This document shows, piece after piece, positions 23,286 to 32,025 of a DNA stretch of 64,000 bases. Each line of letters opens with the position of its first letter. Position 1 is the first letter of the stretch. This DNA is from an uncultured Pseudokineococcus sp. (GTDB lineage Bacteria; Actinomycetota; Actinomycetes; Actinomycetales; Quadrisphaeraceae), in NCBI RefSeq assembly GCF_947499845.1, contig NZ_CANMPM010000004.1, forward strand, positions 186,001 through 250,000, given 5' to 3'. The translations under genes were made by a program, and so were the position numbers. The notes under the pieces are model-generated. The model had not been told where the DNA came from and ran no database searches. It saw nothing but the letters and a program-made list of their open reading frames with translations.

Positions 23286-24380
23286 ATGAGCGAGGCCGCG
23301 ACCCCCTCCCCCGCCGGTGCCCCCGCCGAGCCCGCCCCGGGCGCCGGTCCCGAGCCGTCGTCGTCCTCGGGGACGGCGTCGCCCTCGCTGACGGTCGGCT
23401 ACGCCGCGATGCTCGAGCAGTTCACCCCCGCCGAGGCGGTCGAGCTGACGGCCCTCGCCGAGCAGCACGGCTTCTCGGGCTGCATGGCGGGGGACCACTT
23501 CGCCCCCTGGGTGCCGCAGCAGGGCCAGGCCGCGTCGATCTGGCCCGTGCTCAGCGCCGTCGGCGAGCGCACCCGCGGCGACTTCGGCTCCGGCGTCGTC
23601 GCCCCGGGCTGGCGGTGGCACCCCGCCGTCGTCGCGCAGGCCTCGGCGACGCTCGCGGCGATGTACCCCGGGCGCCACTGGCTCGGCGTCGGTGCGGGCG
23701 AGGCGCTCAACGAGCACGTCGTCGCGCCGTACTGGCCCGAGGGCGGCGAGCGCTCGGCGCGCATGTTCGAGGCCGTGGAGCTGATGAAGAAGCTCTTCGA
23801 CGCCTCGCTCGCCGGGAAGGACAGCAAGTTCCAGGGCACGTGGTACCGGCACGAGACGACGCGGCTGTGGACCATGCCCGAGCAGCCGCCCGAGGTGCTC
23901 GTCGCCACGGCCGGGCCGCTCAACGCGAAGCGCGCCGGGCGGTCGGCGGACGGCCTCATCACCGTCGGCGCCCCGCTCGAGAAGATCTCCGGCCTCTTCG
24001 AGCGCTTCGACGCCGGCGCCCGCGAGGCCGGCAAGGACCCCTCGACGATGCCGAAGGTGCTGCAGCTGCACCTGTCCTGGGCCCCGACGGACGAGGAGGC
24101 CCTCCGCAACGCCCTCGTCGAGTGGCCCAACGGGGGGATGAAGTTCCCGAAGGCCGACATCCGCTCCCCGCACGACTTCGCGGCGATGGCGCAGATGGTG
24201 CGCGAGGAGGACTTCGAGGGCCGGATGGTCATCTCGAGCGACCCCGACGTGCACCGCGCCGCCATCCAGCGTCACGTCGACCTCGGCTTCGACCGCGTCT
24301 ACCTGCACAACGTGGGCCGCAACCAGCGCGAGTGGGTCGAGGTCTTCGGCCGCGAGGTGCTGCCGGCGCTGCACCGGTGA
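23286..24380 (+). CDS. LLM-class F420-dependent oxidoreductase (glucose-6-phosphate dehydrogenase-like family)
   Basis: 364 residues. After a 35-residue Pro/Ser-rich tail comes a luciferase-like TIM barrel: VGYAAMLEQFTPAEAVELTALAEQHGFSG, GDHFAPWVPQQGQA, PGRHWLGVGAGEALNEHV and KLFDASLAGKDSKFQGTWY. This pattern fits the subfamily of F420-dependent G6PDH-like enzymes (TIGR03557-like) rather than the flavin luciferases. Coenzyme F420 is made by many actinobacteria. The substrate is not determined. Coupled by GTGA overlap to the downstream P-loop gene. Confidence 0.85.
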   Translation: MSEAATPSPAGAPAEPAPGAGPEPSSSSGTASPSLTVGYAAMLEQFTPAEAVELTALAEQHGFSGCMAGDHFAPWVPQQGQAASIWPVLSAVGERTRGDFGSGVVAPGWRWHPAVVAQASATLAAMYPGRHWLGVGAGEALNEHVVAPYWPEGGERSARMFEAVELMKKLFDASLAGKDSKFQGTWYRHETTRLWTMPEQPPEVLVATAGPLNAKRAGRSADGLITVGAPLEKISGLFERFDAGAREAGKDPSTMPKVLQLHLSWAPTDEEALRNALVEWPNGGMKFPKADIRSPHDFAAMAQMVREEDFEGRMVISSDPDVHRAAIQRHVDLGFDRVYLHNVGRNQREWVEVFGREVLPALHR

Positions 24381-24958
24381 CGACGGGCGGCCCCGCGGAC
24401 CCCGGCGGGTCCCGGCCCGGTGGTCGCGCCGGTCAGGCCGCCTCCCGCCTCGTCGTCGTCGCGGGCCCGCAGGCCTCGGGGAAGAGCGCGCTGGCGTCGG
24501 CGCTGGGGGCCGAGCTCCGCCGGCGCGGCGAGCGGGTCGCCGTCGTCGAGCTCGACGCGATCGCCGCGATGGCGCTGCCGACCCTCCCCGGCTGGGCCGA
24601 GGCGCACGCGGTCTTCGAGGAGGTCGTGCGGCTCTGGGCGCGCACCGACCTCACCTGCGTCGTCGCGGAGGGCTCCGGCACCGGGGCCGAGGTCGCGCGC
24701 CTCGTGCGCGTCGCGCCGCCCGGCGCCGCGGTGCTCACCGTGGCCGTGACCACGGACCTGGCCACCGCGCACGCCCGCGCGCAGGAGGACCCGACGCGGG
24801 GGGTGTCGAAGGACCGCGCCTTCCTGCGCGGCGTCTACGACCGCTGGCCGCAGGAGCGGTCGGCGATGGCGCCGGACGTCGTCCTCGACACGACGGCGAC
24901 CGACGTCACCGCCGGCGTCGCCCGCGTCGTCGACGCCCTGGCGGCACGCCCCTCCTGA
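24377..24958 (+). CDS. Small P-loop ATP/GTP-binding protein, kinase-like
   Basis: 193 residues from the GTG at 24377. Walker A GPQASGKSA sits near residue 31, then an acidic residue in VVELDAI, and CVVAEGSG as a likely Walker B strand. This layout matches small nucleotide kinase-like or zeta-toxin-like P-loop proteins. No antitoxin partner is present. It overlaps the F420-type gene by 4 bp, so the two are co-translated and may be functionally linked. Specific activity unknown. Confidence 0.65.
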   Translation: MTTGGPADPGGSRPGGRAGQAASRLVVVAGPQASGKSALASALGAELRRRGERVAVVELDAIAAMALPTLPGWAEAHAVFEEVVRLWARTDLTCVVAEGSGTGAEVARLVRVAPPGAAVLTVAVTTDLATAHARAQEDPTRGVSKDRAFLRGVYDRWPQERSAMAPDVVLDTTATDVTAGVARVVDALAARPS

Positions 24959-25000
24959 GGGGGACGGCGTGCGGCGACGCACGGGGGCCCGGCGGCCGGC

Positions 25001-26443
25001 CTACCGGTCGCCGCAGCCCCGGAGCTCCAGGTCGGTCTCCCCGGCGGGAGCGAGGGCGGCGCCCACGTCCCGGGCGTCGTCCACCCAGACCGCGAGGTCC
25101 TCGGCCAGGTCGTCCCGGCCCCGCGCGTCGTCGAGGCGGACGAGGACGGCCGTGCAGGCGCGCGCGTCGTCGGCCGGGTCCACCCAGGTCGTCCACGTGT
25201 CCCCCGCCCACGCCGTCGTGACGACGTCGTCGTCGAGGTAGTAGCCCTCGTCCTCGGCGACGGCCACGAGCGGCAGGAGCGACAGGGGGAACAGCCCGAG
25301 GGTGCCCGTGCCGAGGACCTCCGCGCCCTCGGGCGCCGCAGGGGCGGGGACGTCGACGCCGGGGGCCAGGCCGGGCGACGCGCCCGGGACGCCGCGGGCG
25401 GCGAGCACCTGCTCGGTGGTCGAGAGCGGCTCGCGCAGCAGCGTCGTGACGGCGCCCGGGCCCTGCGTGTCGGCGACGGCGTCGACGGCCACGTAGCCGT
25501 ACTCGTAGGGGAAGAGCGCGAGCGCGTCGGCGAGCGCGTCGTAGGTGCGGTCGTCCGCATCCCCCTCGTCCGCATCTCCGTCCTCAGGGGCCTCCTCGTC
25601 CCACGACCGCTCCCACGCGTCGTCGTAGGCGTCGAGCTGGTCGTCGTCGAGGCCGTCGTACCAGGCCCAGGCGACCCGCTCGGCGTCCCCCTCGACGACG
25701 GCGGCGTGCGCGCTCACGGCCTCGGGCGGCAGGTCCGCGTCCAGGGCCGCGTCGAGGTCGACGTGCTGGGCGTCGAGGGCGTGCACGAGCTCGTGGACGA
25801 GCGTCTCCTCGACGAGGGGCGACCACCTCGTGCCGCGCAGGACCACCTCGTCGACCTCGGGGTCGTAGAAGCCGAGGACGTCGGCGTCCCCGGCGGACCA
25901 GGCCTCCTCGTAGGTCGCGGCCGACGGCGTGAGCCCCAGGGCGGCGTAGGTCTCCGCCCGTCCGTCGCCCGGGTCGTCGAGACCGGCGGGCCAGGCGTCC
26001 TCGAGGCCCTCGTCGGGGCGCGCGCCGCCGCTCGAGGGGGCGTCACCCGGTTCCTCGCCGTCGAGCGCCGCCGCGAAGGCGTCGGCGTCCAGGGCCCGCA
26101 CGGGCACCTCGCGCTCCCACTCCAGACCGCGCTCGTCGGCGACGAACGCGCGCAGGCGGGGCAGCTCGTCGGGCAGCGCCTCGGCGACGGACCGCTCGCC
26201 CGCCCCTCCCGTGACGCGCTCGAGGACGTCGCCGAGGGACCCGCCTCCTCCTCCGGCACCGCCGGCGAGGAGGACGCCGCCGAGGGCGCCGGTGCCGAGC
26301 CCGGCGCAGCCGCCGAGGACGAGGCCGAGCGCCAGACCGCCGCCGCCCAGCGCCCACGCGGCGCGCGACGGGCCGCGACGCCGCGGCGGTGACGTGGGCG
26401 CGGCGTCGGGCGGGGCCTCGTCGGCCGGGCGGGGGGCGCTCAC
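25001..26443 (-). CDS. Membrane-anchored HExxH putative metalloprotease
   Basis: 480 residues. A Pro/Arg-rich cytosolic start, one hydrophobic segment (about 29-50, containing LGGC, which could alternatively be a lipobox), then a large acidic extracellular domain. HELVHALD (His217, Glu218, His221) is a zinc-protease motif, followed by [13 protein letters not shown], where a downstream Glu could be the third ligand as in gluzincins. The domain is very rich in Asp and Glu. I do not recognise a named family. GTG start; GAGGAT ends 6 bases upstream on the minus strand and could be a leaderless -10. Convergent with the P-loop gene. Confidence 0.65.
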   Translation of the reverse strand: MSAPRPADEAPPDAAPTSPPRRRGPSRAAWALGGGGLALGLVLGGCAGLGTGALGGVLLAGGAGGGGGSLGDVLERVTGGAGERSVAEALPDELPRLRAFVADERGLEWEREVPVRALDADAFAAALDGEEPGDAPSSGGARPDEGLEDAWPAGLDDPGDGRAETYAALGLTPSAATYEEAWSAGDADVLGFYDPEVDEVVLRGTRWSPLVEETLVHELVHALDAQHVDLDAALDADLPPEAVSAHAAVVEGDAERVAWAWYDGLDDDQLDAYDDAWERSWDEEAPEDGDADEGDADDRTYDALADALALFPYEYGYVAVDAVADTQGPGAVTTLLREPLSTTEQVLAARGVPGASPGLAPGVDVPAPAAPEGAEVLGTGTLGLFPLSLLPLVAVAEDEGYYLDDDVVTTAWAGDTWTTWVDPADDARACTAVLVRLDDARGRDDLAEDLAVWVDDARDVGAALAPAGETDLELRGCGDR

Positions 26444-26550
26444 CTCGTCATCCTCGGCGGGCGCCCCGGCGCCACCGACGGGGCATCGCTGCCGGTCACC
26501 CGTTCGGGTGCAGCCCGGACGGTCCGACCCACCACGGTCCGATGCCGCAC

Positions 26551-26610
26551 GGTGCAGCCCAGGACGGTGCGGCCCAGGACGGTGCGACGCAGCCCGGTGC
26601 GGCCCGGTGG
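26551..26610. repeat. 15-bp imperfect tandem repeat, intergenic
   Basis: Four imperfect units starting GGTGCRGCCC at 26551, 26566, 26581 and 26596, in the gap between two minus-strand genes. Related degenerate copies extend back to about 26509. No gene is apparent in the gap (26444-26623). Confidence 0.6.
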
Positions 26611-26623
26611 GGCGTCCGCGGGG

Positions 26624-26812
26624 TCACAGGTCCTGCTCGCGCTCCTCGGCGTCCCAGGCCTCGGTGCGCTCGCGCGCCGTCGCCAGCGCCCGCGAGGCCT
26701 CCTCGCGGGAGTCGTAGGGGCCCATGAGGGTGCGGCCCAGGCTCTGCGGCCCGTGCTCCACCTCCCCCGTGGTGACGTTGTAGAACCACGCCGTCCGCTC
26801 GTCGTCCGCCAT
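26624..26812 (-). CDS. Small SPOR-domain-like protein
   Basis: 62 residues from the ATG at 26812: an N-terminal [13 protein letters not shown] segment, then [15 protein letters not shown] and a charged helix. This is the compact SPOR-like small protein often found next to map in actinobacteria. An ATG three codons upstream (26821) is possible, but CACGAT sits 7 bases before 26812 and argues for that start. Divergent from map. Role unknown. Confidence 0.75.
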   Translation of the reverse strand: MADDERTAWFYNVTTGEVEHGPQSLGRTLMGPYDSREEASRALATARERTEAWDAEEREQDL

Positions 26813-26819
26813 GGCGCCC

Positions 26820-26825
26820 ATCGTG
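26820..26825 (-). promoter_or_regulatory. Possible leaderless -10 (CACGAT) of the SPOR-like gene
   Basis: On the minus strand CACGAT ends 7 bases before the ATG at 26812, the same hexamer and similar spacing as at 2085-2090. Confidence 0.4.
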
Positions 26826-26941
26826 CCCGCGGCGGGGGCACCGGGCGAGCGCGTGGGAGCCGTGCCTGCGGTGGAGCCGTGCCCGTGGCGGGGCCGGCCG
26901 CGGGTCGAGGTCGCCGCGTGCGCCCCCCGGCGCCCCGGTGC

Positions 26942-26947
26942 TTGGAT
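26942..26947 (+). promoter_or_regulatory. Possible leaderless -10 (TTGGAT) of map
   Basis: TTGGAT ends 6 bases before the ATG at 26954, with no Shine-Dalgarno in between. It supports 26954 as the start of map. Confidence 0.4.
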
Positions 26948-26953
26948 GCCGCC

Positions 26954-27844
26954 ATGGCCCCGCCCGCTGCCACCGCCCCCGCCGGGGCGCTGCGACCCGG
27001 TCGGGTGTCCCCGCGCCGCCCCGTCCCCGCGGGCGTGCCCCGGCCGGAGTACGTCGACCGGCAGGCGCCCCGCCCCGACGGGGCGCCCGAGGTGAAGGAC
27101 GCCGAGACCGTCGAGCGGATGCGGGTGGCCTGCCGGCTCGCCGCGCAGGCCCTCGCCGAGGTCGGCCGGCACGCCGTCCCGGGCGCCACCACCGACGACC
27201 TGGACCGCGTCGGCCACGAGTTCCTCCTCGACCACGGGGCCTACCCCTCGACGCTCGGGTACCGCGGCTTCCCGAAGTCCCTGTGCACCAGCGTCAACGA
27301 GGTGGTGTGCCACGGGATCCCCGACTCGACCGTCCTGGCCGACGGCGACATCTGCAACGTCGACGTCACGGCGTACGTGGTGCTCGACGGCGTCGGGGTC
27401 CACGGCGACACCAACGCCACCTTCTGCGTCGGTGACGTCGACGAGGAGTCGCGCCTCCTCGTCGAGCGCACGCGGGAGGCCACCGACCGCGGCATCCGCG
27501 CCGCGCTGCCCGGCCGCGAGCTCAACGTCGTGGGCCGGGTGGTCGAGCGGTACGCGCGGCGCTTCGGCTACGGCGTCGTGCGCGAGTACACCGGCCACGG
27601 CATCGGCACGTCCTTCCACTCCGGCCTCGTCGTCCCGCACTACGACGCGGCTCCCCTGCACGACGACGTCATCGAGGTGGGCATGACCTTCACCGTGGAG
27701 CCGATGCTGTGCCTGGGCACGGCCCGGCACGAGATGTGGGACGACGGCTGGACCGTCGTCACCGCCGACCGGCGCCGCAGCGCGCAGTTCGAGCACACGA
27801 TCCTCGTGACCGGGTCCGGTCCCGAGGTCCTCACGCTGCCGTGA
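26954..27844 (+). CDS. map: Type I methionine aminopeptidase
   Basis: Removes the initiator methionine from nascent proteins. 296 residues from the ATG at 26954. All five metal ligands are visible in context: Asp137 in NVDVTAYV and Asp148 in VHGDTNATF, His in [11 protein letters not shown], Glu in FTVEPML and Glu in QFEHTILVT. The N-terminal 45 residues form the basic/Pro-rich extension typical of actinobacterial MAPs, including [13 protein letters not shown]. The stop overlaps the ppgK start as GTGA. Confidence 0.95.
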   Translation: MAPPAATAPAGALRPGRVSPRRPVPAGVPRPEYVDRQAPRPDGAPEVKDAETVERMRVACRLAAQALAEVGRHAVPGATTDDLDRVGHEFLLDHGAYPSTLGYRGFPKSLCTSVNEVVCHGIPDSTVLADGDICNVDVTAYVVLDGVGVHGDTNATFCVGDVDEESRLLVERTREATDRGIRAALPGRELNVVGRVVERYARRFGYGVVREYTGHGIGTSFHSGLVVPHYDAAPLHDDVIEVGMTFTVEPMLCLGTARHEMWDDGWTVVTADRRRSAQFEHTILVTGSGPEVLTLP

Positions 27845-28650
27845 GCGCCGCGGAGCCGGCACCGGCGACCTCCCGCGGGCGCGCGGTCGGCATCGACATC
27901 GGCGGGTCCGGCATCAAGGGCGCCCCGGTCGACCTCGTGTCGGGGGCCTTCGCCGCGGACCGCGTGCGCGAGCCCACGCCGCAGCCGTCGACCCCGGACG
28001 CCGTCGCGGACGTCGTCGCGGCCCTCGCCGGCCGCTGGCCCGACGGCCCGCTCGGCGTGACCTTCCCGGCCGTCGTCAAGGACGGCGTCACCATGACCGC
28101 GGCCAACGTCGACAAGGCGTGGATCGGGACCGACGCCGCCGGGCTCCTGCGCGAGCGCACCGGCCGCCCGGTCCACGTCGTCAACGACGCCGACGCGGCC
28201 GGCGTCGCCGAGGCGCGCTACGGCGCGGCGAAGGACGTGCGCGGCGTCGTCGTCGTCGCGACGCTCGGCACCGGCATCGGCACCGCGCTGCTGCACGACG
28301 GCGTCCTCGTGCCCAACACCGAGCTCGGGCACCTGGAGGTCGACGGCCACGACGCCGAGACGCGGGCCTCCGACGCCGCCCGCGACCGCGAGGACCTCTC
28401 GTGGAAGGACTGGGCCAAGCGCCTCCAGCGGTACTTCTCGGCGCTCGAGGCGCTCCTGCAGCCGGACCTGCTCGTCATCGGCGGCGGGGTGAGCAAGAAG
28501 AGCGAGAAGTTCCTGCCGCACCTGGACCTGCGCGTCCCGGTCGTGCCCGCGCAGCTCCTCAACACCGCGGGCATCGTCGGCGCCGCGGCCCTGGCGGCCG
28601 AGGCCGACCTCGACCCCGGCACCGCGGACGCCACCGGCTCGCCCGGCTGA
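27841..28650 (+). CDS. ppgK: Polyphosphate glucokinase
   Basis: Phosphorylates glucose using polyphosphate (or ATP). 269 residues, usual length. ROK-fold motifs: [16 protein letters not shown] at the N-terminus, [15 protein letters not shown] with the catalytic Asp, and [11 protein letters not shown]; the [12 protein letters not shown] segment is characteristic of PpgK. GTG start overlapping the map stop by 4 bp. A likely convergent terminator follows. Confidence 0.93.
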   Translation: MSAAEPAPATSRGRAVGIDIGGSGIKGAPVDLVSGAFAADRVREPTPQPSTPDAVADVVAALAGRWPDGPLGVTFPAVVKDGVTMTAANVDKAWIGTDAAGLLRERTGRPVHVVNDADAAGVAEARYGAAKDVRGVVVVATLGTGIGTALLHDGVLVPNTELGHLEVDGHDAETRASDAARDREDLSWKDWAKRLQRYFSALEALLQPDLLVIGGGVSKKSEKFLPHLDLRVPVVPAQLLNTAGIVGAAALAAEADLDPGTADATGSPG

Positions 28651-28659
28651 CCGACGGGT

Positions 28660-28712
28660 CCGGGTCCAGGGCGCCGTCATCCGCACGAGCGAGAGGCGCC
28701 CGGACGTCCCGG
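28660..28712. terminator. Likely bidirectional hairpin between convergent genes
   Basis: A two-part stem: CCGGG (28660-28664) with CCCGG (28708-28712), and GGGCGCC (28669-28675) with GGCGCCC (28695-28701), with a small internal loop and a 19-base loop. It sits between the convergent ppgK and the repeat-protein gene. Confidence 0.4.
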
Positions 28713-28764
28713 GGGGGCGCTGCACCTCGGCAGCTCCCCGCCGGGCCGACTCCGGGCGCTCGGG

Positions 28765-30030
28765 CTAGGAGCGGTCGTCGGCCTCCACCGTGAGGACGAC
28801 CTCGCGGCGGCGACGCAGCCACGGCGGCAGCAGGAGCAGGGACGCGAGCGCCACCAGGGGCTCCGACGGCTGGGCGGGGTCCGACGGCTGCGCCGGCTCC
28901 GACGGCTCGACCTCGACGGCCGGGACGTCGGGCAGCACGGGCTCGGCGGGCGCCTCCGGCTCGGACGGGGCCGGCTCGACCGACGGCTCGGACGGGGCCG
29001 GCTCGACCGACGGCTCGGACGGGGCCGGCTCGACCGACGGCTCGGGCTGCTCCGGCTCGGGCTCGGCGGGGGCGTCGACGACCGGCACCACCGGGAGGGC
29101 GGGCTCGGGGTCCGGCTCGGCCGGCTGGTCGAGGACGGGCTCCTGGACGTCGGGCGCCTGGGCGTCGGGTGCCTGGGCGTCCGGAGCTGCGGCGTCGGGG
29201 GCCTCGGCGTCCGGCGCCTGCGCGTCGGGGGCCTCGGTGTCCGGGGCTTGCGCGTCGGGGGCCTTCACGTCGGAGCCGCCGCCCATGGGGGGCGTGGTGT
29301 CGGGCTGCTCGGCGTCCGGGTCCTGCGGCCGGGGCGTCAGCGGCTCGCCGGTACCCGGCGTCGGGACGTCCGGCGTCGTGTCGGGCGTGGTGCCCGGGTC
29401 CGTGCCGGGGACGCCCGTGGAGGGCTGGTCCGTGACGGGCGGGTCCACCGGCGGGTCGGTGACCGGCGGCTCGTCCGGGTCCTCGACCAGCGGGGGCTGC
29501 GCCGGCCCCTCGACGCCGGGCCCCTCGACGCCCGGCGGCTCCTCGTCGACGGGCGGGTCGGCCGGCGCCGGCACCGCGGGCTCCGGCACCGCCGGCGCGG
29601 GATCCGCCGGAGCAGCGGGCTCGGGGGCCTCCGCCGGCGCCTCGGGCGCAGCGGTCGAGGAGGTCGTCGGGGACGCCGGCGTGGGGCGGGGCAGGCCGAG
29701 GACCTCGGGCGGGACGGGCGCGAGCCACCCCTCCGCCTCCTGCGGGTAGGGGCGGGCGTCGAGCAGCGACCGCGGGGCCCGGCCGGACGCCGACCCGCCC
29801 TCGCCGGCGGCCTCGACGAGGCCACCGTCGGAGGCGAGGCCGGCGGCGCCGGCGGCCTCGGGCGTCGGCGTCGGGCGGGGCACGGCGCCGTCGGCGGAGG
29901 CGGCGCGGACGCGGACGGTCTCGCCCGACGCCGAGGCGAGGGCGCTGTGGCCGGCGGCGACGAGCAGCACGATCCCGGCGCCCACGGTGACGACCTCGGC
30001 GGGGTTGCGGAGGGGGCGGCGAGCGGGCAC
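28765..30030 (-). CDS. Surface protein with Pro/Glu/Asp-rich repeats and membrane segments at both ends
   Basis: 421 residues. A basic N-terminus and a hydrophobic stretch (VVTVGAGIVLLVAAGHSALA, about 13-32) look like a signal peptide or anchor. Most of the protein is low complexity: PDAQAPDAEAPD-type five-residue units (about eight copies), SVEPAPSEP nine-residue units (three copies) and many Pro/Asp/Glu pairs. Near the C-terminus a hydrophobic segment (LVALASLLLLPPWL) is followed by RRRREVVL, giving a positively charged stop. No LPxTG motif is seen. I infer an extended rod spanning the cell wall. The GTG start is preceded by a GGGAGGGGGAG ribosome-binding region. Confidence 0.75.
   Translation of the reverse strand: MPARRPLRNPAEVVTVGAGIVLLVAAGHSALASASGETVRVRAASADGAVPRPTPTPEAAGAAGLASDGGLVEAAGEGGSASGRAPRSLLDARPYPQEAEGWLAPVPPEVLGLPRPTPASPTTSSTAAPEAPAEAPEPAAPADPAPAVPEPAVPAPADPPVDEEPPGVEGPGVEGPAQPPLVEDPDEPPVTDPPVDPPVTDQPSTGVPGTDPGTTPDTTPDVPTPGTGEPLTPRPQDPDAEQPDTTPPMGGGSDVKAPDAQAPDTEAPDAQAPDAEAPDAAAPDAQAPDAQAPDVQEPVLDQPAEPDPEPALPVVPVVDAPAEPEPEQPEPSVEPAPSEPSVEPAPSEPSVEPAPSEPEAPAEPVLPDVPAVEVEPSEPAQPSDPAQPSEPLVALASLLLLPPWLRRRREVVLTVEADDRS
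28961..29041 (-). repeat. 27-bp tandem repeat, 3 exact copies, coding
   Basis: Units at 28961-28987, 28988-29014 and 29015-29041 are identical by eye. They encode the SVEPAPSEP repeats of the minus-strand surface protein. Exact identity suggests recent copy-number change. Confidence 0.85.
29145..29275 (-). repeat. 15-bp degenerate repeats (PDAQA units), coding
   Basis: About eight copies of a five-codon unit encoding PDAQA, PDTEA, PDAEA or PDAAA in the repeat surface protein. The DNA copies differ at many third positions, so this array is older than the adjacent 27-bp one. Confidence 0.7.
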
Positions 30031-30085
30031 GCGCTCCCCCTCCCTCGCGGCCGACCGGGGCGCGGGGCCGCCGGTCCTCGAGCCC

Positions 30086-30115
30086 GGCGCAGTTGCGCCA
30101 GGTCCCCCGAGAGTA
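30086..30115 (-). promoter_or_regulatory. Possible promoter and operator of the repeat-protein gene
   Basis: On the minus strand a TACTCT hexamer (30110-30115) is followed by a 6-bp-arm inverted repeat centred on AC (30086-30099) that would overlap the transcription start. This is an operator-like layout. No clear -35. Confidence 0.35.
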
Positions 30116-30261
30116 GCCGTCGGCCCTCCGCCGGTCCGCCGATCCGAGGAGCGGACCGACGCGCCGAGGGGCGCCTCACCCGTTCGGCCCTCCCGGCGAC
30201 CACCCGCCCCGCAGCCACCTCGGTCACCCGCTCGGGCGCCCGCCGCAGGGCCCTGGCGACG

Positions 30262-30308
30262 GTGCGCGACCGGCGCGTCGGCGAGCGTGCGCGACCGGCG
30301 CGTCGGCG
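30262..30308. repeat. 22-bp direct repeat, 2 copies, intergenic
   Basis: Identical 22-bp copies at 30262-30283 and 30287-30308, 25 bp apart start to start, in the 295-bp gap (30031-30325) between two minus-strand genes. The rest of this gap holds only the promoter-like sequence near 30086-30115. Confidence 0.65.
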
Positions 30309-30325
30309 TCGTCCGGGCCGCCCCG

Positions 30326-31879
30326 TCAGGCGGTGGGGGCCGCCTCCAGGTGGACCGCCTTCAGCGCGGTGAGCTCGCCCAGCAGGTCCGGGCCGAAGCC
30401 CCGGCCCTGCCCGCTGCCGCGACGGGGGTCGGCCGAGCCGCCCGGCGCGCCCCCGAAGACCGCGTTGACCTTGACGGTGCCGACCTCGAGCGCCTCGGCC
30501 GCCTCCAGGGCGTGCGCGGTGCTCGGGGTGAGGACGGTGGCGGCGAGCCCGTAGTCGCCCGCCGCCGCGAGCGCCAGGCCCTCGGCGAAGGAGGCGACCC
30601 GGGTGACCGCGGCGACGGGCCCGAAGGTCTCCTCCGTCATGAGCCGCATGCCGTCGGTGCAGCCGTCGAGCACCGTCGCCGGGTAGAAGGAGCCCGGCCG
30701 GTCGAGCCGGGCGCCCCCGGCGAGCACGCGCGCGCCCGCCTCGACGGCCTCGCGGACGTGCTCGTCGACGAGGGCGAGCTGGCGCTCGTCGACGAGCGGC
30801 CCGAGACCGGTCGCGGGGGCCGCCGGGTCGCCCGGGCGCAGGCCGTCGGCGAGGGCCACGAGCTCGGCCAGGACGGCGTCGGCCACGTCCTCGTGCAGGT
30901 ACACCCGCTCGACCGCCGTGCACAGCTGGCCCGTGTTCGTGAAGGCGCCGACGGCGACCTGCTGGGCCGCCCACGCCGGGTCGACGCCGGCGTCGACGAC
31001 GAGCGGGTCCTTGCCGCCGTTCTCGAGCAGGGCCCGCCCCCCGCGCGCGCCGACGGCCGCGGCGATGCGGCGGCCGGTCTCGGTGCTGCCGACGTGGGCC
31101 ACGACGTGCACGCGCGGGTCGGCGGCCAGGGCGGCGCCCGTCGCGCCGTCGCCCGCCAGCACGTTCAGGACGCCGTCCGGCAGGGCCCCCGCGATGCGGC
31201 GCGCCAGCTCGTGGCCGGCGCGGGCCGAGCGCTCGGAGGGCTTGTGCACCACCGTGTTGCCCGTGACGAGGGCCGCCGCGAGCAGGCCCGCCGCCGCCGG
31301 GTACGGGTCGTTCCACGGCGTCAGGACGGCGACGACGCCGCGAGGCTCGCGGCGGACGACGTCGACGGCGTCGACGGACCCCCCGAGCGAGCGGCCCGTG
31401 TCGAGGACGCCGGTGACGGCGGCCTCCTCGAGCAGCTCGGCGGCCACCTCGGCGGAGGCCCGCGCCTGGCCCAGCAGCCGGCCCGTCGTGGATGTGAGCA
31501 GGGCCCCGAGCTCGTCGGCGTCGGCGCGCACGGCCGCGGCCGCGGCGCGCAGGGCGGCCGCGCGCTCCCCGGGAGGGGTGCGGCGCCAGGCGGTGCGCGC
31601 GGCGTCGGCCGCGGCCACGGCGCGCCCGACCTCCTCGTCCGTCGCGGGGACCACCTCGCCGACCCGCTCCCCCGTCGCCGGGTCGACGACCTCCAGCACC
31701 CGGTCGCCCTCGGCGGCGACGGCGCGACCTCCGACGAGGTGCTCGCCCAGCCGGTGCGGGGCGGCGCCCGCAGCGGTGCCGGCGGCCGCGCCCGGGCCCC
31801 GGGCGGGCTCGCCGGCGGGGACGTCGCGGCCCGGCACGAGGTGCGGGGTCGAGGGCTCGGGGGCGGAGGAGGAGGTCAC
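30326..31879 (-). CDS. NAD(P)-dependent aldehyde dehydrogenase
   Basis: 517 residues. After about 45 residues of Pro/Ala-rich tail comes the ALDH fold: TPWNDPYPAAAG, KPSERSARAG as coenzyme site, the catalytic Glu in LLENGGKDPLVV, the nucleophilic Cys in NTGQLCTAVERV, and TEETFGPVAAV near the C-terminus. It oxidises an aldehyde to the acid; succinate-semialdehyde or betaine-aldehyde-type substrates are possible, but nothing fixes the substrate. Divergent from the glycan operon. GTG start with a TAGACA hexamer 6 bases upstream. Confidence 0.9.
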   Translation of the reverse strand: MTSSSAPEPSTPHLVPGRDVPAGEPARGPGAAAGTAAGAAPHRLGEHLVGGRAVAAEGDRVLEVVDPATGERVGEVVPATDEEVGRAVAAADAARTAWRRTPPGERAAALRAAAAAVRADADELGALLTSTTGRLLGQARASAEVAAELLEEAAVTGVLDTGRSLGGSVDAVDVVRREPRGVVAVLTPWNDPYPAAAGLLAAALVTGNTVVHKPSERSARAGHELARRIAGALPDGVLNVLAGDGATGAALAADPRVHVVAHVGSTETGRRIAAAVGARGGRALLENGGKDPLVVDAGVDPAWAAQQVAVGAFTNTGQLCTAVERVYLHEDVADAVLAELVALADGLRPGDPAAPATGLGPLVDERQLALVDEHVREAVEAGARVLAGGARLDRPGSFYPATVLDGCTDGMRLMTEETFGPVAAVTRVASFAEGLALAAAGDYGLAATVLTPSTAHALEAAEALEVGTVKVNAVFGGAPGGSADPRRGSGQGRGFGPDLLGELTALKAVHLEAAPTA

Positions 31880-31885
31880 GGGGCA

Positions 31886-31891
31886 TGTCTA
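31886..31891 (-). promoter_or_regulatory. Possible leaderless -10 (TAGACA) of the aldehyde dehydrogenase gene
   Basis: On the minus strand TAGACA ends 6 bases before the GTG at 31879. Confidence 0.35.
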
Positions 31892-32013
31892 CCGCCCGCC
31901 GCCGACGGCGCCGCTCCCCGCCCGCCGCCGCCGCCGGCGCCGCCGCCCCCGCGCCGCGCCGGGACGGCGACGCGCCTCGCACCCGGGGCACGGCGCTGTC
32001 GGTCCTCCGTAGT

Positions 32014-32019
32014 AGGAAG
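32014..32019 (+). promoter_or_regulatory. Ribosome-binding site (AGGAAG) of the glycan operon's first gene
   Basis: AGGAAG lies 6 bases before the ATG at 32026 and fixes this start, where the conserved MRVLGVNA N-terminus begins. It is one of few clear Shine-Dalgarno sites at a first gene here, in contrast to the leaderless type. Confidence 0.65.
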
Positions 32020-32025
32020 TGCCCC

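Noticed and set aside
24377-24958. Zeta toxin of a toxin-antitoxin pair
   Set aside because: Only the P-loop is shared; no epsilon-like antitoxin is next to it and the gene is fused translationally to an oxidoreductase gene.
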